This document shows positions 5,871 to 12,066 of a stretch of 16,474 nucleotides of DNA, one piece after another. Within the stretch, counting starts at the first letter, position 1. The number at the start of each line of letters is the position of its first letter. The DNA is taken from assembly GCA_031284105.1 (NCBI GenBank), contig JAITAN010000113.1, positions 1 through 16,474 on the forward strand, read 5' to 3'. This DNA is from Treponema sp. (GTDB taxonomy: Bacteria > Spirochaetota > Spirochaetia > Treponematales > Breznakiellaceae). The notes under the pieces are model-generated. The model did no database searches and was not told the origin of the DNA. It was given only the letters and a program-made list of their open reading frames with translations. Both the position numbers and the translations under genes were made by a program.

Positions 5871-7862
5871 CTATATCTTCCCCATCTTTTCGATCTCTTT
5901 AATCTCATCGCGGATAGCGGCAGCCTGTTCGAATTCCAGATTCTTTGCATGTTCAAGCATCTCCTGATTAAGCGCATTGAGAAGCCGCTTGCGTTCTTTG
6001 GGGATGTGGACGTTATAGGATCTTTTGAAGACATTGATGCTGGCTTCCGCCGCCTGTTTTTCTTCTTCAATATGCCTGCTCAGTATGCCGGCGATGGCTT
6101 TTTGTACGGTGGTTGGCGTAATGCCGTGCTTCTCGTTGTACTCCATCTGTATTGAACGCCGTCTTGCGGTTTCAGCGATGGCGTTGCGCATGGCGTCGCT
6201 TTCCCTGTCCGCGTACATAACGACTTTGCCGGCCGCGTTACGCGCAGCCCGCCCGATGATCTGGATAAGGCTTGTGAGAGAACGGAGGAAACCGATTTTG
6301 TCCGCGTCCAGAATAGCAATGAAGGATACTTCCGGTAAGTCTATGCCTTCGCGCAAAAGGTTGATGCCGACCAGAATGTCAAAATCGCCCTGCCGTAGCT
6401 GGGTGAGGATTTCCACCCGCTCAATGGTCTCAACTTCACTATGAATGTAACGGACTTTGAGACCAAGACTGCCAAGATAATCCGTTAAATCCTCCGCCAT
6501 TTTCTTGGTAAGCGTGAGGATAAGGGAGCGTTCGCCCGCTTGTATGCGCTTTTGTACCTCGGCATAGATGTCTTCCATCTGCCCTTCGCTGGGACGCACC
6601 TCAATCTCAGGATCGAGCAAGCCGGTGGGGCGGATGAGCTGCTCAACCACACGAACCGATTGTTTCAGCTCGGCCTCATTCGGCGTAGCCGACACAAAGA
6701 TCGCCTCGTTAAGCCGTTCCATGAATTCCTCACGGCGCAGAGGACGGTTATCCAGCGCGCAGGGCAGGCGGAAGCCGTATTCGACAAGACTGGTTTTACG
6801 ACTGTGGTCGCCATTGTACATAGCGCCGATTTGGGGCAGGGTTACGTGGCTCTCATCTATGAACGTGAGATGTTTTCTGGGGAAATAGTCAACGAGCGTA
6901 TCGGGCGCGGAACCGGGTCCCCGTCCCACAAGGGGCCCCGAATAGTTTTCGATACCCGGGCAGTACCCTATTTCGGTGAGCATCTCGATATCGTATTCTA
7001 CACGGGTTTTTATGCGCTCGGACTCCACTATGCGTCCGTTGTTTTGAAAGAACTCAATGCGTTCCGCAAGCGCGGCTTTGATTTTATCAAGCGCCGAAGC
7101 CACCATATCTCGCGGCATGACGAATTGTTTTGCCGGATAGATCACCGCGCGGTCAAGTTCTTCCAGCGTTTCTCCGGAAATAGGGTTGAATCTGCGGATA
7201 TGCTCTACCGTGTTCCAATCAAGTTCGATGCGGTACGCCTCTTCCAGATAGGCGGGATAGATTTCAATGGTGTCGCCGCGCCGCCTGAAATACCCCCGAT
7301 CCAACACCGCATCATTACGCTCGTATTGCAGCGTTACAAACCGCCGTATGAGCGCTTCGGCGTCAATGGTTTCGCCTTTCCCCAAGGAGACGGTCATCTT
7401 CCGGTATACTTCCGGCGTGGCTAATCCGTAGATACAGGAAACGGTCGCTACGATAATTACGTCTTCCCGCTCCATGAGGCTTCTGGTTGCGGAAAGTCTG
7501 AGGCGTTCAATTTCTTTATTGATGGACGCGTCTTTTTCTATGTAGAGATCGCGGCTTGCAACATAGGCTTCCGGCTGGTAGTAATCGTAATACGAGACAA
7601 AATATTCAACGGCGTTGTAAGGAAAGAAACTCTTAAATTCCCGGAAAAGCTGCGCTGCAAGGGTCTTGTTATGGCTCACAATGAGCGAGGGCATCTGCAC
7701 GGCTTCTATGACTTTCGCCATAGTAAAGGTCTTCCCCGAACCGGTAACGCCCTGTAAGGTCTGAAACCGGTCCCCGTTCTTGATGCCCGCAGCCAAAGCT
7801 GCAATGGCTTCCTCCTGATCGCCCGCGGGATCAAAAGGAGATACTACTTCAAATGCGCGCAT
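5871..7862 (-). CDS. uvrB: UvrABC excinuclease subunit B
   Basis: 663 residues, close to the usual 660-680. UvrB is the damage-verifying helicase-like subunit of nucleotide excision repair, loaded by UvrA and cut around by UvrC. Visible motifs are Walker A GVTGSGKT (38-45), the DNA-clamping beta-hairpin region around YYDYYQPEAYV and DLYIEKDASIN, the motif II sequence FIDESHVTLPQIG, SATP, and the motif VI sequence QIIGRAARN. The C-terminus has the UVR domain LEFEQAAAIRDEIKEIE that contacts UvrC. The ATG at 7862 starts right after a promoter and gives the standard N-terminus (PFDPAGDQ). No LexA-like box was noticed. It appears to be monocistronic. Confidence 0.98.
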   Translation of the reverse strand: MRAFEVVSPFDPAGDQEEAIAALAAGIKNGDRFQTLQGVTGSGKTFTMAKVIEAVQMPSLIVSHNKTLAAQLFREFKSFFPYNAVEYFVSYYDYYQPEAYVASRDLYIEKDASINKEIERLRLSATRSLMEREDVIIVATVSCIYGLATPEVYRKMTVSLGKGETIDAEALIRRFVTLQYERNDAVLDRGYFRRRGDTIEIYPAYLEEAYRIELDWNTVEHIRRFNPISGETLEELDRAVIYPAKQFVMPRDMVASALDKIKAALAERIEFFQNNGRIVESERIKTRVEYDIEMLTEIGYCPGIENYSGPLVGRGPGSAPDTLVDYFPRKHLTFIDESHVTLPQIGAMYNGDHSRKTSLVEYGFRLPCALDNRPLRREEFMERLNEAIFVSATPNEAELKQSVRVVEQLIRPTGLLDPEIEVRPSEGQMEDIYAEVQKRIQAGERSLILTLTKKMAEDLTDYLGSLGLKVRYIHSEVETIERVEILTQLRQGDFDILVGINLLREGIDLPEVSFIAILDADKIGFLRSLTSLIQIIGRAARNAAGKVVMYADRESDAMRNAIAETARRRSIQMEYNEKHGITPTTVQKAIAGILSRHIEEEKQAAEASINVFKRSYNVHIPKERKRLLNALNQEMLEHAKNLEFEQAAAIRDEIKEIEKMGKI

Positions 7863-7869
7863 GGGTAAA

Positions 7870-7898
7870 AGTATACAGCATTACCGCCGGCTTGGCAA
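7870..7898 (-). promoter_or_regulatory. Promoter of uvrB, apparently leaderless
   Basis: On the minus strand TTGCCA (7898-7893), a 17-bp spacer and TATACT (7875-7870). Seven nt then lead to the ATG at 7862, which is therefore about where transcription should start. There is no ribosome-binding site. Both boxes match the consensus at five of six positions. Confidence 0.65.
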
Positions 7899-7933
7899 CC
7901 CTTTTATTGTTTCAATTCCCGCTGTTCCATCCA

Positions 7934-7997
7934 CGCGCTCATCTGGAGCGCGACAGCGCCCGGTAGGGTTTAATCTCCCGCCGCTCTGCGGTCGGGA
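7934..7997. other. Two hairpins upstream of uvrB
   Basis: CGCGCTC-5 nt-GAGCGCG at 7934-7952 is a perfect 7-bp stem. At 7976-7997 TCCCGCCGC pairs with GCGG and CGGGA with one bulged T, and is followed on the + strand by TTCTTTATT, terminator-like. It also lies 42 nt beyond the stop of the barrel-gene fragment on the minus strand, so it could be that gene's terminator, although the T-run is better on the + strand. Confidence 0.45.
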
Positions 7998-8038
7998 TTC
8001 TTTATTGAAAATAAGTTACGCATTACCCATTTACAAAA

Positions 8039-8140
8039 CTAGAAGTAAACGGCGTAGCCGCCATAATTGCCGGCATATCCGCTATAGAAAACACTTCTTA
8101 CATAGGTTATACGCGCCTTCAATTTCAGGCTAGCATTGAT
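8039..8140 (-). pseudogene. C-terminal fragment of an outer-membrane beta-barrel protein
   Basis: One frame gives 33 residues, starting INASLKLKARITYV and ending GYAGNYGGYAVYF before a TAG. Alternating polar and hydrophobic residues and a final aromatic Phe are the signature of the last strands of an outer-membrane beta-barrel and its assembly signal. Upstream the frame soon meets a stop, the sequence dissolves into short repeats, and a transposase end lies next to it. The rest of the gene is not in the window. It is most simply the stump of a porin-like gene broken by an insertion sequence. Confidence 0.55.
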
Positions 8141-8190
8141 CCTAATGCTAGTCTTGCATTGCTCTCAATGCTAGCCTTGCATTGATCTCA
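8127..8190. repeat. 23-bp tandem duplication within a 13-bp inverted repeat
   Basis: Two direct copies of a 23-bp unit, ATGCTAG..TTGCATTG.TCTCA, lie at 8145-8167 and 8168-8190 with two differences. AGGCTAGCATTGA (8127-8139) and TCAATGCTAGCCT (8165-8177) form a perfect 13-bp inverted repeat. On the minus strand the unit reads as INA-like codons of the adjacent barrel fragment, so it may be an out-of-frame duplication of a beta-strand coding segment. The unit is unrelated in sequence to the array at 125-1270 although the period is the same. Confidence 0.7.
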
Positions 8191-8198
8191 ATTCCTTG

Positions 8199-8350
8199 TT
8201 AGGGTGTGTTCACGCTATAGAAAGGGATGCAATACGGGATGGATAGATAAAAGCGGTAACCATACGGTCAAGTTTGTCATAGCCGGCGCAAATCCCTCGA
8301 AACGCCTTGAGCCACCGGAAAAACCGCTCTATCGGCGGCAGGATATGGAA
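8199..8350 (-). mobile_element. IS5-family insertion sequence remnant: transposase C-terminus and end
   Basis: Minus-strand codons 8350-8210 encode 46 residues with ERFFRWLKAFRGICAGYDK, then LDRMVTAFI, ending SLSIA and a TGA. The pattern ERFF..LK.FR....YDK...AFI is the hallmark C-terminus of IS5-family (IS427-like) DDE transposases; the Glu in ERFF is the expected catalytic glutamate. The adjoining TTAGGGTGTGTTCACGC at 8199-8215 sits where a terminal inverted repeat should be; no partner end was found. Similarity stops at about 8337-8350, just upstream of IERFF. The middle of a similar transposase lies at 9266-9440 in the same orientation, beyond dinB. Confidence 0.75.
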
Positions 8351-8359
8351 CAGCGGGAA

Positions 8360-8505
8360 AGGGAGTGAGGAATGTGATCGATGGGAGAGGGAATGCGGCA
8401 GGCGGCGATTGGAAAGCTGCCGTGCTTTTTGTGCAATTAGAAAAGGTTTACAAATTTTTTGCCGGGGAGATATTGTTTTCCCCGGAAGGACTAATCCGGC
8501 AGTCC
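8360..8505. other. Non-coding flank between the IS remnant and dinB
   Basis: No gene is seen. CCGGGGA (8462-8468) and TCCCCGG (8479-8485) form a 7-bp hairpin with a 10-nt loop. GGACT (8488-8492) and AGTCC (8501-8505) form a further stem just before the inverted repeat that bounds dinB. These stems lie downstream of dinB on its coding strand and could stabilise or end its transcript, though no clear T-run follows. Confidence 0.4.
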
Positions 8506-8538
8506 CGTTATGCGGCGTTTTATTATTGCGTCTTTGTT

Positions 8539-9054
8539 TTATCCATACGGATATACCATACTGTAATCATTTTCTTTTCCCATCATATCCAAATATAATG
8601 ATGCCATTCCTCTGTGATGCGTTTCATGATTAAATAAATGCATTAAACATATTCCGATATTTTTTTCAAATGTTATTCCTTTTAAAGTTGTCCATTTTAC
8701 CATCTTCACTAAATCATTGCCTGTCATCTCCTTTATGAAGTCCAATAATATTGCATCTAATTCTTCCCTCATTTTTACATATTCACTAATATTATCAAAT
8801 AATATTTCCCTGAAACTATAATTTTTATTAAAATACTTTATGTTAAGAACTTTAAAATCATTTGACTCGCCGAACCGTTTTAACCATGTATAATCAGCAA
8901 TAAATATATGGGAACATAATTCGTGAATGGATTTATAAAAACCGGAAAATTGTTTATTCCATTCTTCTTCTGAAATACATTTTATAATATCATTCATTTT
9001 AGTATTTACCGATTTGTTGTATCTAGCCAAGAGTTCAAAAATTTCTTTTTCCAT
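8539..9054 (-). CDS. DinB-family metal-dependent four-helix protein
   Basis: 171 residues, normal for the family. DinB-like proteins are four-helix bundles that hold a metal with three histidines; members include bacillithiol or mycothiol S-transferases and many of unknown function. The triad is visible as H49 in ELCSHIFIADYTW and H143 with H147 in FNHETHHRG. The DNA is clearly AT-rich compared with uvrB and the dac gene, suggesting transfer. A strong AAGGAG site precedes the ATG at 9054. It stands alone, has its own near-consensus promoter and lies between two pieces of an IS5-type transposase. The substrate is unknown; a thiol-dependent detoxification role is possible but not shown. Confidence 0.85.
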   Translation of the reverse strand: MEKEIFELLARYNKSVNTKMNDIIKCISEEEWNKQFSGFYKSIHELCSHIFIADYTWLKRFGESNDFKVLNIKYFNKNYSFREILFDNISEYVKMREELDAILLDFIKEMTGNDLVKMVKWTTLKGITFEKNIGICLMHLFNHETHHRGMASLYLDMMGKENDYSMVYPYG

Positions 9055-9073
9055 ATTTATCTCCTTTAATTTT

Positions 9074-9101
9074 ATTATTCATATTTTCTATTTTATGTCA
9101 A
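9074..9101 (-). promoter_or_regulatory. Promoter of dinB
   Basis: On the minus strand a perfect TTGACA (9101-9096), a 16-bp spacer and AATAAT (9079-9074), followed by AAAGGAG about 6 nt before the ATG at 9054. The cassette-like unit therefore carries its own expression signals. Confidence 0.65.
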
Positions 9102-9265
9102 TAAATTTTTGAATATATTTTCAGAAACAGTAGCCCAAAATGCCGCATAACGTACTATAGACGCAATAGATTGCACATAATATGCCAAACCATAGCCTAA
9201 TCATGCAAATCCGCCTTTCCCTCCTTACGCCCTTATAACACGCTGCCACCCGCCCTGTAGTTTAT

Positions 9266-9440
9266 ACGGTTCCGTTTCCGCGGTACTACAGGATTTTAGA
9301 CCGCAACTCCTCCGCCCTAATCTCCCGTCTTTATACGCCTTATCCACCAAGAGATTACCCGTATACCCCTGCGTTCCGGTAGTTTCCGGCGGCAGCCGTC
9401 CTTCCACCCCATCCGGGACGTTGCCTCCAGACAGCCCGAA
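9266..9440 (-). pseudogene. Middle part of an IS5-family transposase, frameshifted
   Basis: One minus frame from about 9440 reads GLSGGNVPDGVEGR and later GNLLVDKAYKDGR, matching the GN..D..EGR and (D)KAY landmarks before and at the second catalytic Asp of IS5/IS427-type transposases. In another frame, codons 9295-9266 read NPVVPRKRNR, the conserved VVPPKRNR-like motif that follows, so at least one frameshift lies between. The open frame that contains the first part (9225-9554) is not an intact gene. The N-terminus of the transposase is missing and the methyltransferase gene begins immediately to the right. The expected C-terminus lies at 8210-8350. Confidence 0.7.
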
Positions 9441-9554
9441 GACAGCTTTCCCCCCTGTCTCCCACCTATGCAGCGGAGTGAGCCGTGGGAAGGGTGGCAG
9501 CAACGAAGCTTTAGCCTTGAAGCGCATACAGGCTGTTATGCAAAAGCGGGGCAA

Positions 9555-10295
9555 TTACGATAACTTCTTTACTATTAAACCGCAAAATGGCGAATAAACT
9601 CCACAATTAGGAAATTTCTTCAATATTTTTCCTAAAACGCTAAAACATTTTACAATTAGCTTTTGAATAATATTACGTTTTTGATCTCCAACCCAAAACA
9701 TAAATGAATCAAAATAGCCTATATATATTATTTTATAATTTTTCCCTAAAACATCCATCCATTTTTTAGGATTCATCGATTGAATTATATGTCGTTTGTA
9801 ATTATATATATCAGTAAGAACATGCAATATTCGTTGCAATAATCCTGCAAAATTTGGAGTCGACAGTATTAAATAACCGCCTTCCTTTACCAATACGGCG
9901 TGTTTCCGTATTATTTCATCCCATTTCTCAAAATGTTCAATAAACCCAAATGAACATACTATATCAAATTTTTTATCTGTTTTAAAATCAAGAAAATTTA
10001 TTTTTCTTAAGATCTCATAATTCCAATTATTTTGTTTTATCCAATCTTTTAATTCATTAGATTCAATTTTTTCAGTTGTATCAATACCATTTAAAGTATA
10101 ACCTAACTCACCAAAGATCGCCAGATAACGACATGGGTATGCCCCAATTTCAATACCCCCCCCCCCCCCGCGAGGAATATATTTCATTATTAACTTTCTA
10201 ATAGGATCGTTTTCAGAAGCAACTTCTAATTGTTGCTTCTCGTATCCATCATCCCAATACATTTGATTAACAATCGAGTCATTTTTTGTATTCAT
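9555..10295 (-). CDS. Class I SAM-dependent methyltransferase, probably phase-variable
   Basis: 246 residues from the ATG at 10295, which has GGAGAG 8 nt upstream; the GTG seven codons earlier has no such site. SAM motif I is GIEIGAYPCRYLAIFG (from residue 47), with the acidic end of strand 2 at GIDTTEK. VCSFGFIEHFEKWDEI and VKEGGYLILSTPNFAG are typical of methyltransferase type 11/23 enzymes often found in surface polysaccharide or lipid modification. The C-terminal part is basic and hydrophobic. Fourteen consecutive G encode Gly43-47 just before motif I. The gene is AT-rich, stands alone and has a consensus promoter. The acceptor substrate is unknown. Confidence 0.85.
   Translation of the reverse strand: MNTKNDSIVNQMYWDDGYEKQQLEVASENDPIRKLIMKYIPRGGGGGIEIGAYPCRYLAIFGELGYTLNGIDTTEKIESNELKDWIKQNNWNYEILRKINFLDFKTDKKFDIVCSFGFIEHFEKWDEIIRKHAVLVKEGGYLILSTPNFAGLLQRILHVLTDIYNYKRHIIQSMNPKKWMDVLGKNYKIIYIGYFDSFMFWVGDQKRNIIQKLIVKCFSVLGKILKKFPNCGVYSPFCGLIVKKLS
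10156..10169. repeat. Poly-C/G tract of 14 in the methyltransferase gene
   Basis: Fourteen C on the + strand, i.e. 14 G in the coding strand, inside an otherwise AT-rich gene. As sequenced the frame is open. One G more gives TGA two codons after the tract; one G fewer gives TAG about 18 codons after it. Both outcomes remove SAM motif I onwards. Homopolymers of this length are prone to slippage, and also to sequencing error. Confidence 0.95.
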
Positions 10296-10329
10296 GTTTT
10301 CTACTCTCCATCTCACATAATACTTTTTG

Positions 10330-10358
10330 ATTATATATTATGGTTAATTATATGTCAA
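10330..10358 (-). promoter_or_regulatory. Consensus promoter of the methyltransferase gene
   Basis: On the minus strand perfect TTGACA (10358-10353), 17-bp spacer and perfect TATAAT (10335-10330). The expected start at about 10323 gives a leader of roughly 28 nt carrying GGAGAG. It is the best promoter match in the window and predicts strong constitutive transcription, with any switching done by the G tract. Confidence 0.8.
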
Positions 10359-10463
10359 GCTTTTTATTTCTTCATAAATATACATTCACGAAAAATATAT
10401 GCTCTTTCAGTTTGCTTATCGGTTCTGCCAAACCGTCATTACACACGGAAGGCGGCCTTACGT

Positions 10464-11663
10464 TTACTTCCGCAAGCCCCTGAAAAAGAGCCGTATGGCG
10501 TCAAGAAGCCGCGTCCAAAAGCCGCCGCGCGCAACATCTTCCGATACAAGCAGCGGAATACGCCTGATCTCACCGATGTCGTCATACAAAACAAGCTCTC
10601 CTACCCTATCGCCTTTTTCGCACGGCGCAATAACGGGTTCCCGCAGTTCCGTTTCAAAACGCAGTTCCTCTCCCCGCTCGATCCGAGCGGTAAACGGCAA
10701 GAGTTCCCCTATAGTAAGAGAGGCGTATTTTTGTTTGGACTTCCACACTCTGATGAGCGGGAGTTCGCCTACAACCGGATACAGCGTCTTGTAATGGGAA
10801 AAACCCCACTCAAGAAGGTTCCGGCCATCCGTATCGCGAATTCTGTCGCCGCCGGAAGACGCGGGAGCGCCGAGGATCACCGCAATAAGGCGGGTTTCGC
10901 CTTGTCTGGCGGTAAGCGCGATATTGTAACCCGACTCGTCTATGTAACCGGTTTTTAGTCCATCGACGCCGAGAACGCCGAGCAAGGGATTACGGTTTTT
11001 CTGCACGATGGTTCCCGGTCTATTGCGGGAGGCTATGGGGACATTTTCGGGCTTTGGATAGGCGAACTCACCAACAGAATGGAGCGTTTCAAGCGTTTCC
11101 GGGTGGGTTTTGATATAAAACCGGCAAAAGACGGCGTACTCATACGCCGTCGTCATATTGTATTCGGAGATACCGGAGGGTTCAACAAACGTTGTGTGGG
11201 AAAGTCCAAGCGCCGCGGCTTCTTTGTTCATACGTTCCACAAATTCTTTCACGGAGGGTGCGAATCTCATCGCTATCGCCACTGCGGCGTCATTACCTGA
11301 TGAAACGGCAAGCCCTAACAGCAACTCCTGCAAGGTAACGCGCTGCCTTTCCGCCAAAAACATGAGGCTTGAACGAGGCGGCTGATTGACGGCCCAGCTT
11401 TCTTTCTGAAGCGGTATCACCTCGTTAAGGTTTGCGTCTCCGTTAGCGATCTCGTCCAAAGCGATGTGGATGGTCATGAGTTTTGTAAGCGAAGCCGGCG
11501 GTATCGGGGCGTCCTTGTTTTTAGTGAAAAGCAAGGAGCCGGTTTCCGCGTCCATAAGTACCGCGGCGTGGGATTGAATATCGACAATTTCCGCCGAAAA
11601 CCCCTTAAAAGAGAGCAATAAAAAAATAAAAAGACGGAGAGCAGTACAAAAAGCGTTCCGCAT
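10464..11663 (-). CDS. D-alanyl-D-alanine carboxypeptidase (S11, PBP5/DacA-like)
   Basis: 399 residues. A signal peptide covers about 1-23, cut after FSA. The serine-type penicillin-binding motifs of family S11 are all present: S58-L-T-K61 (PPASLTKLMT), S122-G-N and K237-T-G (DGLKTGY). The enzyme trims the terminal D-Ala from peptidoglycan pentapeptides in the periplasm and so limits cross-linking. Residues of about 290-375 form the C-terminal beta domain of PBP5-type proteins, and the last 20 (FWTRLLDAIRLFFRGLRK) form an amphipathic helix for membrane attachment. AAGG lies about 10 nt before the ATG. Neighbouring ftsK and transglycosylase genes on the same strand suit a wall and division context, but about 800 bp separate them. 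Confidence 0.95.
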   Translation of the reverse strand: MRNAFCTALRLFIFLLLSFKGFSAEIVDIQSHAAVLMDAETGSLLFTKNKDAPIPPASLTKLMTIHIALDEIANGDANLNEVIPLQKESWAVNQPPRSSLMFLAERQRVTLQELLLGLAVSSGNDAAVAIAMRFAPSVKEFVERMNKEAAALGLSHTTFVEPSGISEYNMTTAYEYAVFCRFYIKTHPETLETLHSVGEFAYPKPENVPIASRNRPGTIVQKNRNPLLGVLGVDGLKTGYIDESGYNIALTARQGETRLIAVILGAPASSGGDRIRDTDGRNLLEWGFSHYKTLYPVVGELPLIRVWKSKQKYASLTIGELLPFTARIERGEELRFETELREPVIAPCEKGDRVGELVLYDDIGEIRRIPLLVSEDVARGGFWTRLLDAIRLFFRGLRK

Positions 11664-11694
11664 ATATTCTACCTTACCTCGTTATGTGGTTATA

Positions 11695-11721
11695 GCGCCC
11701 GGCTGCGCTTTCACCGGGCGC
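11695..11721. other. GC-rich hairpin upstream of the carboxypeptidase gene
   Basis: GCGCCCGG (11695-11702) and CCGGGCGC (11714-11721) form a perfect 8-bp stem with an 11-nt loop, 32 nt before the start codon on the minus strand. There is no T-run on either side, so it is more likely a leader structure or operator than a terminator. Confidence 0.45.
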
Positions 11722-11755
11722 ATACAAAGAGAGAAACGGAATTCACCCTCTCTCT

Positions 11756-12028
11756 TCATTCTTCATTTCCCCCTACGGAATAACCGCGTTCAAGATATGC
11801 CCGAAAGGACCCCGCGCTGAGGGCGGGGTTCTCGTAGCGCAGGCGGAAGCGGTAGGTTCCGGGAGGATGTCCCGAAAGCCCGTAGTTATATCCGCACCCT
11901 GAGCCGCTGCGTGTGTCCATTGCAGCGCTAGGCATGAGACGGCTCACCGTCTCCGATGCGTCCCGCATCCGCCGCTTCTCCACCCTTTCCTGATGTCTAG
12001 CGCTTCCACATCCGGTTATCCGGCTCAT
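11756..12028 (-). other. Highly structured region with a doubtful 90-codon ORF
   Basis: A 90-residue minus frame ends GYSVGGNEE but starts without a ribosome-binding site, resembles no known family and is rich in Arg, Gly and Ser. The DNA is dominated by perfect stems: ACCCCGC/GCGGGGT (11809-11829), an outer pair AGCGCTAG/CTAGCGCT (11924-11931 and 11997-12004), and inside it GAGACGG-CTCA-CCGTCTC (11936-11953) and GATGCG-TCC-CGCATC (11955-11969). The layout is a closing helix with two adjacent hairpins, more like a folded RNA or a palindromic element than a coding sequence. Either reading is possible; the coding one is less likely. Confidence 0.35.
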
Positions 12029-12066
12029 AGAGCCATATTAAAAAAAAATAACGGCAATGCGCGCTC

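Larger units (their letters stand above)
7916..8359. repeat. Perfect 15-bp inverted repeat bounding a decayed segment
   Basis: TTCCCGCTGTTCCAT at 7916-7930 is repeated in inverted form as ATGGAACAGCGGGAA at 8345-8359. Between them lie two hairpins, the end of a beta-barrel gene, the 8127-8190 repeats and the transposase end. The right copy coincides with the point where transposase similarity stops. Confidence 0.6.
8506..9152. repeat. 16-bp inverted repeat enclosing dinB (cassette-like unit)
   Basis: CGTTATGCGGCGTTTT at 8506-8521 and AAAATGCCGCATAACG at 9137-9152 are inverted copies with one mismatch. They enclose 647 bp holding only dinB and its promoter. The AT-rich content contrasts with the flanks. 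No transposase lies inside, so the unit would be a passive cassette or a mobilisable element. Target-site duplication was not evident by eye. Confidence 0.6.

Noticed and set aside
6540..7424. 294-residue + strand ORF inside uvrB
   Set aside because: It is a shadow of uvrB, which has every expected motif on the other strand.
8488..8521. Canonical integron attC site
   Set aside because: GTTATGC does not fit the core GTTRRRY and no integrase is in the window, so it is offered only as a hypothesis.
8307..8633. + strand ORF of 108 residues
   Set aside because: It crosses the transposase remnant, the dinB-bounding repeat and the dinB 3' end, with no recognisable content.
9225..9554. Intact 109-residue protein
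   Set aside because: It shows transposase motifs in two different frames, has no ribosome-binding site and lacks both transposase ends.
9153..9554. Group II intron RNA near a possible attC
   Set aside because: The structured GC-rich look is better explained by transposase codons; no domain V signature or reverse transcriptase is seen.
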